The position numbers and the translations under genes are program-made. Positions 51,098 through 59,973 of a stretch of DNA of 64,000 bases are shown here, piece by piece. The stretch lies in contig NZ_CANLSU010000005.1 of NCBI RefSeq assembly GCF_947493875.1, positions 1 through 64,000 on the forward strand, written 5' to 3'. This stretch comes from an uncultured Marinococcus sp. GTDB taxonomy: Bacteria; Bacillota; Bacilli; Bacillales; Marinococcaceae. Every line of letters begins with the position of its first letter. The stretch's first letter is position 1. Under the pieces are notes generated by a model. It saw nothing but the letters and a program-made list of their open reading frames with translations. It did not search any database and had not been told where the DNA came from.

Positions 51098-51988
51098 ATG
51101 AATATTGGACAAATTGGTTTAGGCATTATGGGAGGGCCGATGGCTGAAAATCTTCTAAAGGCTGGTTTTACGCTGAAGGGGTTTGATATTCACCCCACAG
51201 CCAGGCAGCGGGTCACGGAAGCAGGAGGAGAGGCCGTCGATTCCGCTATAGAAGCAGCCGAAGGCAGTGACATTATTATCACCATGCTCCCAACCACAGC
51301 CATACTCGACGAAGTAATAAATGATATTCTGCCGGTCGTGAAAAAAGGAGCCGTCGTTGTTGATATGAGCTCTGTTTCCCCCGTGGATTCCAGACGCTGG
51401 GCAGAAAAGCTTCAGGGAAAAGAAGCAGCTTTTCTGGATGCGCCGGTAAGCGGCGGGGAGCCGAAAGCGATAGACGGTACGCTCTCCATCATGGCTGGCG
51501 GGGGCGATCACGCCTTTGCCGCTGTCTATCCAGTTCTTCGAGCTGTTGGCACAGACGTCACACACGTCGGGGAGGTGGGCGCCGGTTCCACCACGAAGCT
51601 TGCCAATCAAATATTAGTCAATGTCACAATGGCAGCTATGTCGGAGGCCGTGCTCCTTGCTTCCAAGGCAGGAGCGGACATTGATAAAGTATATGAAGCT
51701 ATCCGCAACGGACTGGCCGGCAGCAGTGTGCTTGATGCAAAAATTCCGAAAATTCTCGAACGGGACTTTACTGCAGGCGGACGGATTGACATTAATTTAA
51801 AGGATCTCTCCAACGTGCTTCAAACCGGGAAATCCCTAGGGGTTCCCCTGCCGCTTTCGTCGGACGTGGCTGAAATGTATGAGTCCATGGTGGCACACGG
51901 CAAAAAATCCGACGATCACAGCGGTGTGCTCCAGCATTACGAAATGCTTGCGAACTATTCGGTGCCAAAAGGAGGAAAATACGAATGA
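51098..51988 (+). CDS. beta-hydroxyacid dehydrogenase, LtnD/GarR-like
   Basis: A 296-aa NAD-binding 6-phosphogluconate dehydrogenase-like enzyme. The NAD site is QIGLGIMGGPMAENLLKAG (5-23), the substrate loop DAPVSGGEPKAIDGTLS (114-130) and the catalytic lysine Lys167 in GAGSTTKLANQIL. Beside a DUF1537 kinase it fits LtnD, which oxidises L-threonate or D-erythronate at C2, better than tartronate semialdehyde reductase. It overlaps the kinase gene by 4 bp (ATGA). Substrate by context. Confidence 0.85.
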   Translation: MNIGQIGLGIMGGPMAENLLKAGFTLKGFDIHPTARQRVTEAGGEAVDSAIEAAEGSDIIITMLPTTAILDEVINDILPVVKKGAVVVDMSSVSPVDSRRWAEKLQGKEAAFLDAPVSGGEPKAIDGTLSIMAGGGDHAFAAVYPVLRAVGTDVTHVGEVGAGSTTKLANQILVNVTMAAMSEAVLLASKAGADIDKVYEAIRNGLAGSSVLDAKIPKILERDFTAGGRIDINLKDLSNVLQTGKSLGVPLPLSSDVAEMYESMVAHGKKSDDHSGVLQHYEMLANYSVPKGGKYE

Positions 51989-53412
51989 CACAGATCAATG
52001 ATTATATTAACTCCCTTCCAGATTATGATGAAAAGAACGTCGATGCTTTATTTAAGGAAGCAGCCCAAAACATACCTCATAAAATCATCTCCCTCGACGA
52101 TGATCCCACAGGCGTGCAGACGGTCCACGGCGTACCGGTATACACAGACTGGGAGGAGGAGACGATCCGGGAGGCATTTGAAGACGCGCGGCAGCTGGTG
52201 TTCATTCTTACAAATTCGCGATCCTTCTCTGAAGCCGAAACAACGAAGGTTCATACCGACATCGCAGAGCGAATCGCCCGCGTGGCCGAAGAAAAAAATC
52301 AGCCGTTCCTGCTGATCAGCCGGGGAGATTCCACCCTGAGGGGCCACTACCCGCTTGAAACAGAGGTTTTAAAGGATACACTAGAATCCCGGACAGGCAA
52401 GGCTGTGGACGGAGAAATTCTTCTTCCTTTTTTTGAACAGGGCAACCGGCGGACCGCCTTCGACGTGCACTACATTCAGCAGGGGGAAGCCTTTATACCC
52501 GTGGCGGAAACGGAATTTGCCAGCGACCGGATGTTCGGATTTGCTTCAAGCCACTTAGGGGAATATGTAGAAGAAAAAACAAACGGCCGGTTTAAAAAGG
52601 AAGACGTTATTTCCATTTCCATCGACGAGCTCCGGGCTCTCGACTTCGAAGCGATCGAAGCTAAACTCGAACAGGCCGCCTCCTTTCAAAAGATTATCGT
52701 CAACGCTGTCAGTGAAACAGATGTAAAAGTATTCTGCACCGCCCTGTTCCGGTCCGTGCAACACCAAAAAAACTTTCTGTTCCGGACGGCGGCTACATTT
52801 ACGAAAGAAATTGGCGGCATCACCCGCAAGCCTTATTTAGACGCGGGCAGTCTCTTCGAGCATCAAAGCAGCAATGGCGGCCTCATTATTATTGGCTCCC
52901 ATGTGCAAAAATCGACGGAGCAGCTTGAAGCTCTAAAACAGCTGACCGATGTTCAATTCGTGGAATTTTATTGCCCTGCCGTGATGGATGAGGAAGCATT
53001 CCAGAGGGAAACCCGTCGTGTTCAGCAAATTGTTGATGACTCCATCAAGCGGGGGACTACGGTGTGTGTCTACACTTCCCGGGAGCGTATTGACTTAGGG
53101 GAAAATAGGAAAGAAGAAGAGCTGGCGCTATCCGTAAAAATTTCCGATGCAGTAACAAACTTTGTGAAGAACGCTGCTCACCAGCCGGCATTTGTCGTTG
53201 CCAAGGGCGGTATTACATCAAGCGATGTCGGCACGAAGGGGCTGCTCGTTAAAAAAGCAGAAGTGCTCGGGCAGATTGCTCCCGGTGTGCCCGTCTGGCA
53301 GACAGATGCCAAGAGCCGTTTTCCGAAAATTCCATATGTAATATTTCCGGGAAATGTAGGAGAAAAAGAAACATTAAAAGACGTCGTACAAACCTTACAA
53401 GAGCATATATAA
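51985..53412 (+). CDS. four-carbon acid sugar kinase (DUF1537, OtnK/DtnK-like)
   Basis: A 475-aa two-domain kinase. The N-terminal substrate domain has SLDDDPTGVQTVHGVPVYTD, FILTNSRSFSEAE and SRGDSTLRGHYPLETEVL; the C-terminal nucleotide domain has FVVAKGGITSSDVGTKGL and ADAKSRFPKIPYVIFPGNVG. The family phosphorylates 2-keto-four-carbon acids made by LtnD, before decarboxylation or isomerisation. The aldolase/decarboxylase (OtnC) and isomerase (OtnI) that usually complete the route are not in the window. Confidence 0.9.
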   Translation: MTQINDYINSLPDYDEKNVDALFKEAAQNIPHKIISLDDDPTGVQTVHGVPVYTDWEEETIREAFEDARQLVFILTNSRSFSEAETTKVHTDIAERIARVAEEKNQPFLLISRGDSTLRGHYPLETEVLKDTLESRTGKAVDGEILLPFFEQGNRRTAFDVHYIQQGEAFIPVAETEFASDRMFGFASSHLGEYVEEKTNGRFKKEDVISISIDELRALDFEAIEAKLEQAASFQKIIVNAVSETDVKVFCTALFRSVQHQKNFLFRTAATFTKEIGGITRKPYLDAGSLFEHQSSNGGLIIIGSHVQKSTEQLEALKQLTDVQFVEFYCPAVMDEEAFQRETRRVQQIVDDSIKRGTTVCVYTSRERIDLGENRKEEELALSVKISDAVTNFVKNAAHQPAFVVAKGGITSSDVGTKGLLVKKAEVLGQIAPGVPVWQTDAKSRFPKIPYVIFPGNVGEKETLKDVVQTLQEHI

Positions 53413-53415
53413 CAC

Positions 53416-53460
53416 AAAGGACCGGCGGGTCAACTCAAAGCTCCCCGCCGGTCCTTTTAT
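53416..53460. terminator. bidirectional terminator, kinase / thiE
   Basis: AAAGGACCGGCGGG pairs with CCCGCCGGTCCTTT around a 15-nt loop between converging operons. Confidence 0.9.
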
Positions 53461-54116
53461 TTTTCCTGCTTTTTGGCTGATCCACCCAGACGGCTGCGAA
53501 GCTCCCTTGCGGCCTTCTCCGGCTCCTCTGCCAGACTGATGGCAGAGATCAGCGACACTCCGTCAGCCCCCGCCTCCACAATAGCAGCGGCGTTGGAGGC
53601 GTCGATGCCACCGATCCCTACAATCGGAAGAGTAATACCTTCCGCCCGGAGCCGGCGAATGCCTTCAAGTCCGACTGGAGCTTTGGCATCTTCTTTCGTA
53701 TCAGTCGCAAACATCGGACCCACGCCCAGGTAATCTGCCCCGTCTGCAGCGGCCCGGTGCGCTTCTTCAACAGTACGCACAGACACTCCAACCATCATAC
53801 GGGAAGGGCAGCGTTCCTTGACTTTGGAGGCCGGATCGTCCTCCTGCCCGATATGAATCCCGTCTGCTTCAAGCCGGATCGCCATGTCCACGTTGTCATT
53901 TACAATAAACGGAACATGAAAGGCAGCACATTGAGCCTTCATCTTCCGGCCCAGCCGCCACTTTTCCTCTTCGGGCAGCGCCCCCTGGCCCTTTTCGCGG
54001 AACTGGAAGCACGTGATGCCGCCCTGAAGAGCTTCCTGCAATACCTGCTCCGGATTTCTTCCGCCCGTATTGTTGCTTCCCATAATAAAATACAGCTTCA
54101 GCATCTCTTTATCCAT
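53457..54116 (-). CDS. thiE: thiamine phosphate synthase
   Basis: A 219-aa TIM-barrel enzyme that joins HMP-PP and HET-P to thiamine phosphate. Motifs are CFQFREKGQGALPEEEK, FIVNDNVDMAIRLEADGIHI and GQEDDPASKVKE, VGVSVRTVEEAHRAAADGAD, YLGVGPMFATDTK and PIVGIGGIDASNAA. AGGGGG lies 8 nt before the ATG, 12 bp after thiM. It is the last gene of the TPP-controlled thiD-thiM-thiE operon. Confidence 0.95.
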   Translation of the reverse strand: MDKEMLKLYFIMGSNNTGGRNPEQVLQEALQGGITCFQFREKGQGALPEEEKWRLGRKMKAQCAAFHVPFIVNDNVDMAIRLEADGIHIGQEDDPASKVKERCPSRMMVGVSVRTVEEAHRAAADGADYLGVGPMFATDTKEDAKAPVGLEGIRRLRAEGITLPIVGIGGIDASNAAAIVEAGADGVSLISAISLAEEPEKAARELRSRLGGSAKKQEK

Positions 54117-54128
54117 GGTTTCAGCCCC

Positions 54129-54932
54129 CTATGATTCCTGTTTGACGCGGATGTAGTGGCGCAGATCCATTTCCTGCGTTGCATGCAGGGCATTCAATAG
54201 CTCAATTTGAAAGGAGCCCGGGCCTTCCCTTGTCGTTAAGCTGCCTGCGATTTCTGCCGCTGCGCCGTAATAGGCAAGCGCAGCTGCCACTGCCCCGGCC
54301 GAATGCTGGACGGTTAAAAAGGAGGCTGCGATCGAGCTGAGAAGGCAGCCGGTGCCGGTTACTCTTGTCAGCAGCGTGTGCCCATTCTGCACGATAAACA
54401 CTTCCCCCTGATGAGCGACCGCGTCTTCCACTCCGGTCACCGCTGCAATTGCTCCAAACCTTCTGGCAGCTTCTTTCGCGAGCACGGGGTTATCTGCTTC
54501 CCCCGAAGCATCCACGCCCTGGACGTTTCCGCTTTCACCGAGCAGCGCGGCCATTTCTCCTGCGTTAGCCCTGATCAGTGCCACATCCAGTTCTTCGAGC
54601 AGCGCCAGTGCCGTTTCCGTACGGTAAGCAGTTGCTCCGGCACCTACCGGGTCCAAAACGACCGGAATCCCTTTATCATTCGCCGCTTTCCCAGCGATGC
54701 GCATTGCTTTCACCTGTTCCCGGTTCAGCGTGCCGATATTTAATACGAGCGCATTCGCCGCTTTAGCCATTTCCGCTGCTTCCTCCGGGGCGTTTGCCAT
54801 TACCGGGGATACGCCCATGGACAGCAGTCCATTCGCGGTAAAATTGGTTACTACTGTGTTCGTAATATTATGAATCAGCGGCCGCGTTTTTCGTACTTCC
54901 TCAAGCAGGCTCATAACTTCCTTTGCTTTCAT
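54129..54932 (-). CDS. thiM: hydroxyethylthiazole kinase
   Basis: A 267-aa ribokinase-fold enzyme that phosphorylates the thiazole moiety in salvage. Motifs are PLIHNITNTVVTNFTANGLL, GASPVM-type MGVSPVMANAPEE, VVLDPVGAGATAYR, IRANAGEMAALLG and the anion hole TRVTGTGCLLSSIAAS. Length is normal. Confidence 0.95.
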   Translation of the reverse strand: MKAKEVMSLLEEVRKTRPLIHNITNTVVTNFTANGLLSMGVSPVMANAPEEAAEMAKAANALVLNIGTLNREQVKAMRIAGKAANDKGIPVVLDPVGAGATAYRTETALALLEELDVALIRANAGEMAALLGESGNVQGVDASGEADNPVLAKEAARRFGAIAAVTGVEDAVAHQGEVFIVQNGHTLLTRVTGTGCLLSSIAASFLTVQHSAGAVAAALAYYGAAAEIAGSLTTREGPGSFQIELLNALHATQEMDLRHYIRVKQES

Positions 54933-54949
54933 GCCGATCCCTCATTTCT

Positions 54950-55762
54950 TTATTTTAGTAGTTGATCGAGTGGAACGCGCGCTCCCCAGTGATTAACCGG
55001 TCCATTGCCTTTACCGATTTCAAGAGGGTGTGCAATCGCATTGGTAATATATTCCTTGCTTTCCTGGACAGCTAAATAAATGGACTTACCACGCGCAAGC
55101 TTTGCGGCGATCGCGGCTGACAGTGTACAGCCTGTGCCGTGCGTGTGCTTGGTATCTGTCCGGGGGGAGCGGAAATAATGAATTTCCCCATCGACGTACA
55201 AAATATCAACCGCATCCTCCTTCATATGGCCGCCTTTTACAAGCGCTGCCCTCGCCCCCAGTTCGTCAACGATTGTTTTTGCAGCCGCTTCCATCTCCTC
55301 CAGGGAATGAACCTGAGAGTCCGTCAGACTTGCAGCCTCTGCCATATTCGGCGTAACGACCGCGGCCAGAGGAAGAAATTCATTTTTCATTACCTCAAGC
55401 GTCTCCTTCTCAGCCAGGGAATCTCCGCTTGTGGCCACCATCACCGGGTCAATAACCACCGGTAGATCATATTTTTTCAGCATGTTCACCGTGGTGCGGA
55501 TCATATCTGGAGTCGCGATCATCCCGGTTTTGACCGCATCCGGCATAATGTCGTCAAATACGGAATCCAGCTGGGCCTGCAGCAGGCTGATGCTCATATG
55601 CTCCACCCGCTGGACCCCGGTCGTGTTCTGTGCGAGAACGCTCGTAATAGCAGACATTCCATAGGCTTCACACTCCTGAAACGCCTTCAGATCAGCCTGA
55701 ATTCCCGCACCGCCGGTGGGATCTGTTCCGGCGATGGTTAATACTTTAGGTACTTGTGGCAT
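54950..55762 (-). CDS. thiD: hydroxymethylpyrimidine / phosphomethylpyrimidine kinase
   Basis: A 270-aa ribokinase-fold enzyme that phosphorylates HMP twice. Motifs are LTIAGTDPTGGAGIQADLKA, ITSVLAQNTTGV, VVIDPVMVATSGDSL, AVVTPNMAEAASL and THGTGCTLSAAIAAKLA. The ATG with AGGAGG 9 nt upstream is chosen over a frame that runs back toward the riboswitch. It is first in the operon. Confidence 0.94.
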   Translation of the reverse strand: MPQVPKVLTIAGTDPTGGAGIQADLKAFQECEAYGMSAITSVLAQNTTGVQRVEHMSISLLQAQLDSVFDDIMPDAVKTGMIATPDMIRTTVNMLKKYDLPVVIDPVMVATSGDSLAEKETLEVMKNEFLPLAAVVTPNMAEAASLTDSQVHSLEEMEAAAKTIVDELGARAALVKGGHMKEDAVDILYVDGEIHYFRSPRTDTKHTHGTGCTLSAAIAAKLARGKSIYLAVQESKEYITNAIAHPLEIGKGNGPVNHWGARVPLDQLLK

Positions 55763-55801
55763 TCGTTGTATCCTCCTTAACAAGGAATCCTGCTTTAGGT
55801 T

Positions 55802-55840
55802 CAAAAAAAAGCTCACTCCCTGAAGTAGAGAGTGAGCTTT
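55802..55840 (-). terminator. TPP riboswitch expression-platform terminator
   Basis: On the minus strand AAGCTCACTC pairs with GAGTGAGCTT around a 12-nt loop, followed by eight Ts, between the aptamer and thiD. Confidence 0.92.
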
Positions 55841-55876
55841 GGCGTATACGTACGTATTTGTATAAAACGAAGCTCC

Positions 55877-55955
55877 ACTTCCCTACGCTGGTACTACCCA
55901 GATCAGGTTCGAAGGGACCAAGAATGGTTCTTGTCTCAGCGCAGGCGCCCCTAGC
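55877..55955 (-). promoter_or_regulatory. TPP (thi-box) riboswitch aptamer
   Basis: The minus strand contains GGGGCGCC, the conserved GCGCTGAGA, CGAACCTGATCTGGGTAGTA and CCAGCGTAGGGAAGTGG. All hallmark TPP aptamer elements are in order. It should stop thiD-M-E transcription when TPP is high. Confidence 0.96.
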
Positions 55956-55977
55956 GGATTCCTTACTATTTTTCTTA

Positions 55978-56007
55978 ATCGTACGTGACACATAGTCCTA
56001 ATGTCAA
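55978..56007 (-). promoter_or_regulatory. promoter of the thiD-thiM-thiE operon
   Basis: On the minus strand TTGACA, 18 nt, TACGAT lies just upstream of the TPP aptamer. The TGA inside TTGACA is the stop codon of the RND pump gene. Confidence 0.75.
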
Positions 56008-59000
56008 TTTTTTTCATCATCGCCGGAATTTTTATTTTTGTCCGGATTCTTCGATGAACGGTCCCGTTCTTCTTTTTCCGAGTTACCGACGATACGTTCG
56101 AGAAGGTATAAAATTTCATCCCGCGATAAGTCTTCGCGTTTTTTATCCTCTACATTTTCAGGTTCATTACTTTCTTCTGTATTTTCATTTTGCTGCTGGT
56201 CTTCATCTTTTTTTCGTTCTTCCCCGTTTTGTTCTTCCTGTTCTCGTTTTTCCCGTTCCTTACGTCTTTCCTCTACTTCCCAGCCGTACATGTAGCCTCC
56301 GTCCGGCGTAGCGAATTTTTTATTCATGCTTCTTGTTTCCTTGGTAAATAGAGTGTAGAGCGTTGGAATGATAAACAGCGTCAGGAACGTACTACTGATG
56401 AGACCACCGATGACCGCAATACCCATTGGCTGCTGGATTTCTGAGCCTTCCCCGAATCCAAGGGCAAGCGGCAGCACACCAAGAATGGTCGTAAAGGCCG
56501 TCATCAGTATAGGTCGTGACCGTTTTTTCACGGATTCAATAACGGCTTCTCTTACCGGCATGCCACGCTCCGCCAGCTGATTCGTATAATCAACAAGGAC
56601 AATCGCGTTGTTGACGACAATACCTGCAAGTACAATTAAGCCGATAAACACAGTGATACTGAGAGGTGTCTGGGTTGCAAACAGGGCAAGCATCACACCG
56701 ATGATCACCAGTGGTACGCTGAACATAACCACAAATGGATATTTGAATGATTCAAACTGGCCGGCCATCACGAGATAAATGAACACTACCGCCAGCAGGA
56801 AGGCAAACACAAGGCTTTGAATGCTGTCATCGAGAAGCTCCTGTTCGCCGGAGAAGTTTAATGTCGTCGCCGCTCCGGTATCTACGTCGTCGATCGTGTC
56901 TTCAATTAACGTAGAGGTTTCATTCAGGCTCGTACCGGTGCCGTACGTAACTGTAAACTCAGTGCTTCGCTCCTGATCGAGCCGGTTAATAACTGCAGGC
57001 CCCTGGCCTTCTTCAATTTCAGCCACATCACTTAAGCTGACGTATTCACCCTGCGGCGTAGCAATCTGCAGATTTTCAAGGTCCTCCTGATTTTCAAGGG
57101 AATCCTCTGCATACTGCACGTTCACGTTCAGCGGCCCTTCATTATCCGTCTGAATCGTCGACGCCACTTCTCCGCTTGTCGTACTGTTCACCGTCTGGGC
57201 GATTTCAGCCGGGGTCAGGCCATTATCCTGCGCCTCGTCTTCATTAATCTGCACCTGGATTTCCGGAGCAGTCTCTTCATCTGAGGTTTCTACATTCCGA
57301 ATCGTATTTTCATTTTCAAGCTCCGACTGCACTTCGTCTACATCTTCAGCGAGCCGCTCTTCATTTTCGTTTGAGAGCGTAAATTCCACGGAGTTGGCTT
57401 CTCCTCCGCCGATGGCTGCTGAGGAGGATAACGAAATATCTGCCTGCTCGTCAGTGTTTTCCACATCGGATTCAATCTCTTCAATCATTTCCTCTGTCGA
57501 TATGTCCCGGTCTTGCAAATCCTCCATCGTAACTGTAATGGAAGCTTCATTGGAGCCCGAGCTTCCGCCGCCTCCGGCTGCAACGCCACTGCCGCCCGAG
57601 CCGACCACTGCCATATAGCTTGCAATCTCGTCCTGATCTTCAAGTACGCTTTCAATTTCGTCTACCGTTTCTCCGGTCGTTTCCAGATTTGTGCCATTTT
57701 CCTTTTCAACATTAATCGTGAAAAAGCCCTGGTCTGTCGTCGGGATAAAGTTCACCCCGGTCTGGGCAATGCCGCCGGCTCCGCCGAGCAGCAGAAGCAG
57801 CGTCAGCAGCAGCGCGACTGCGCGGTGGCCGAGCACCCAGCGAATCGAGCGGTCCAGAAATCTCATCGGCCGGGAGTTTTCACGCTTTGCTTCCCGGTCT
57901 TCCGGCAGTGGCTTCAGGACACGGCTTGCAATCATCGGCACTACCGTGACAGCTACAAGCAGGGAGGCAAGAAGACTGAAGGCTACCGATAGGGCAAACG
58001 CCTGGAAGATCTCGCCGACAATACCGGAAATAAAGACGATTGGTAAAAAGACGGCTACTGTTGTCAGGGTCGAGGCTGTAATCGCTCCAGCCACTTCCTT
58101 TGTACCGTCGAGAGCCGCCCGCTTAGGCAGCTTCTTCATCGATAGGTGCCTGTATATGTTTTCTATAACCACTATCGCGTTATCGACAAGCATCCCGATA
58201 CCAAGGGCCAGACCGCCCATCGTCATTAAGTTTAAGCTCACATCGGTAAAGTATAGAAACGCAAATGTCACAATGACCGAAAACGGTATCGCAATACCAA
58301 TAATGAGCGGCGTCGTCAGGTTTCTTAAGAAGAAGAAAAGAACAACCATGGCGAACACGCCGCCGGCAATCAACGCAAGCGCTACGCTGTTAATGGACTG
58401 CTGAACGTAATCCCCTTCATCATAAATGATCGTCGTCTCGAGATCATTGTACTGATCTTCTTCAAGCAGGTCGTCCAGCGTCTCATTAAAGTCTGTGGAC
58501 ACCTGGGCCGTGTTGGCATCTGATTCCTTCAGCACTGTCATTTGAATGCCCGGCTCCTGATTCACTTCGGTATAGGCTGTCTGCTCCTCGGTCGTGCGTT
58601 CCACTTCACCTACATCGCTGACAGTGACCGTGTCCCCGGATTCGTTCTGTCCGACCGCCACTTCCTGCAAATCCTCCACTCCGCCCAGTTCGTTGACCGT
58701 ACGGGTCGTTAATGTGCGTTCTCCGGAGGTGATCGTTCCACCCGGCTGCGTAATATTACTTGCCTGTATGGCATTAGTGACGTCGGATTGGGTCACATTA
58801 TTGTCTTCAAGCGATTCCTGGTCCAGCGAAATTTCGAATTCTTCATCCAGTCCACCGCTTGTATCAACACTTGCAACCCCTTCGGTGCGTTCGAGTTCGG
58901 TTACAATATCTTCCACCTGGCTCTGCGTTTCAGCCAGGTCGTTTCCTTCAGAAAACGCAGCCATCTGAATCATGCCCTGAGCATCCGGGTCAAACTCGAT

Positions 59001-59378
59001 AAACGACGGATCTCCGGCATCATCGGGCAGGTTGGCGTTATTCATGGCATTGTTAATTTCCTGCTGCACATCCTCCACCGAAGTGCTCCATGAGAGCTCA
59101 AGCAGCACAAGACTTGTGCCTTCCTCTGACTGTGAGGTCATGCGGTCCAGTCCTTCGATGGTGGAGAGCTGTTCTTCCATCGGTTCTGTGACACTGCTTT
59201 CAATTTCTTCCGGACCAGCACCCTCATAGTTTGTCGCTACAGCCGCGACCGGCGGTTCAATTTCTGGAAAAAGCTGCAAAGGCAGATTCGTCAGCGATAC
59301 GAAACCCATCATGATAAATAAAATCATGCCGACAATCGTCAGTTTCGGCCGCCGGATAGATGTGCGGGTAATTTTCAT
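56004..59378 (-). CDS. RND family efflux transporter, SwrC/AcrB-like
   Basis: A 1124-aa RND pump with 12 membrane segments: one near the N-terminus (LTIVGMILFIMMGFVSL), then clusters at about 330-520 and 850-1020. Signatures include TNYEGAGPEEIESSVTEPME, GIGMLVDNAIVVIENIYRHL and the proton-relay segment with TMGGLALGIGMLVDN, plus GIVVNNAIVLVDYTNQLAERG. The extracytoplasmic loops are unusually Glu/Asp/Asn-rich. A charged Glu/Lys/Gln/Asn tail of about 95 residues extends past the last membrane segment. B. subtilis SwrC (surfactin resistance) is the nearest known type. The ATG after TGGAGG is chosen over one 15 bp upstream. Confidence 0.93.
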   Translation of the reverse strand: MKITRTSIRRPKLTIVGMILFIMMGFVSLTNLPLQLFPEIEPPVAAVATNYEGAGPEEIESSVTEPMEEQLSTIEGLDRMTSQSEEGTSLVLLELSWSTSVEDVQQEINNAMNNANLPDDAGDPSFIEFDPDAQGMIQMAAFSEGNDLAETQSQVEDIVTELERTEGVASVDTSGGLDEEFEISLDQESLEDNNVTQSDVTNAIQASNITQPGGTITSGERTLTTRTVNELGGVEDLQEVAVGQNESGDTVTVSDVGEVERTTEEQTAYTEVNQEPGIQMTVLKESDANTAQVSTDFNETLDDLLEEDQYNDLETTIIYDEGDYVQQSINSVALALIAGGVFAMVVLFFFLRNLTTPLIIGIAIPFSVIVTFAFLYFTDVSLNLMTMGGLALGIGMLVDNAIVVIENIYRHLSMKKLPKRAALDGTKEVAGAITASTLTTVAVFLPIVFISGIVGEIFQAFALSVAFSLLASLLVAVTVVPMIASRVLKPLPEDREAKRENSRPMRFLDRSIRWVLGHRAVALLLTLLLLLGGAGGIAQTGVNFIPTTDQGFFTINVEKENGTNLETTGETVDEIESVLEDQDEIASYMAVVGSGGSGVAAGGGGSSGSNEASITVTMEDLQDRDISTEEMIEEIESDVENTDEQADISLSSSAAIGGGEANSVEFTLSNENEERLAEDVDEVQSELENENTIRNVETSDEETAPEIQVQINEDEAQDNGLTPAEIAQTVNSTTSGEVASTIQTDNEGPLNVNVQYAEDSLENQEDLENLQIATPQGEYVSLSDVAEIEEGQGPAVINRLDQERSTEFTVTYGTGTSLNETSTLIEDTIDDVDTGAATTLNFSGEQELLDDSIQSLVFAFLLAVVFIYLVMAGQFESFKYPFVVMFSVPLVIIGVMLALFATQTPLSITVFIGLIVLAGIVVNNAIVLVDYTNQLAERGMPVREAVIESVKKRSRPILMTAFTTILGVLPLALGFGEGSEIQQPMGIAVIGGLISSTFLTLFIIPTLYTLFTKETRSMNKKFATPDGGYMYGWEVEERRKEREKREQEEQNGEERKKDEDQQQNENTEESNEPENVEDKKREDLSRDEILYLLERIVGNSEKEERDRSSKNPDKNKNSGDDEKN

Positions 59379-59509
59379 GCATCGTTCCTCCATTGGTATG
59401 TATATTTCGATAGTTCATCGTCTAAACTGTTAAGTAACTTAACTACACAAACAACCTTAAACGACTGGATGGCTTCCGTCAATGAAGATGCACGAGCGGC
59501 CTGCTTCTT

Positions 59510-59968
59510 TTATTTTTTATAAGCGTTATTGATTTCTTCCTCAAGCCGGTGTATAACCTGGTTTGCCTGCTTTAACTCTTCAAGCGGTATTTTGGCAATA
59601 TACTGGTCAACCACATAATGTTGAAAATTTGTCAATTCTTCTTTGAGCTTCCGGCCCTTCACTCCATATACGAGGTGTGTTTCTCTCTTGTTTTCTTTGT
59701 TGGCAGCACGGTATAGAAGATCTTCTTCTTCCAGACGCTTCATGGCCTGGCTTACAGCACTTTTTGAAATACGCAGCCGGTGAGCCATTTCTGTCAGTGT
59801 CAGCCCCTCATGCCGCAGATTTATAAAAAACAGTGCTTCCTGGCGCGTAGTTAAGTGCAGCTCCCCAAGCATCGGCACCTCCGGCTGCAGCAGCGTACTA
59901 ATATTTTCAAGCGTATTTACCGCCTGTTCGAACAGCTCTCTGTGTGTAGATGGTTCCGTTTCGCTCAT
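59510..59968 (-). CDS. MarR/GbsR-like winged-helix regulator
   Basis: A 152-aa regulator. The winged helix has LTTRQEALFFINLRHEGLTL, TEMAHRLRISKSAVSQAMKR and the wing NKENKRETHLVYGVKGRKLK. It is between coaW and the RND pump, so it probably controls the pump. The ATG at 59968 has AAAGG 9 nt upstream; an ATG nine bases earlier overlaps the coaW stop but leaves no spacing. Confidence 0.88.
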   Translation of the reverse strand: MSETEPSTHRELFEQAVNTLENISTLLQPEVPMLGELHLTTRQEALFFINLRHEGLTLTEMAHRLRISKSAVSQAMKRLEEEDLLYRAANKENKRETHLVYGVKGRKLKEELTNFQHYVVDQYIAKIPLEELKQANQVIHRLEEEINNAYKK

Positions 59969-59973
59969 TTCAC

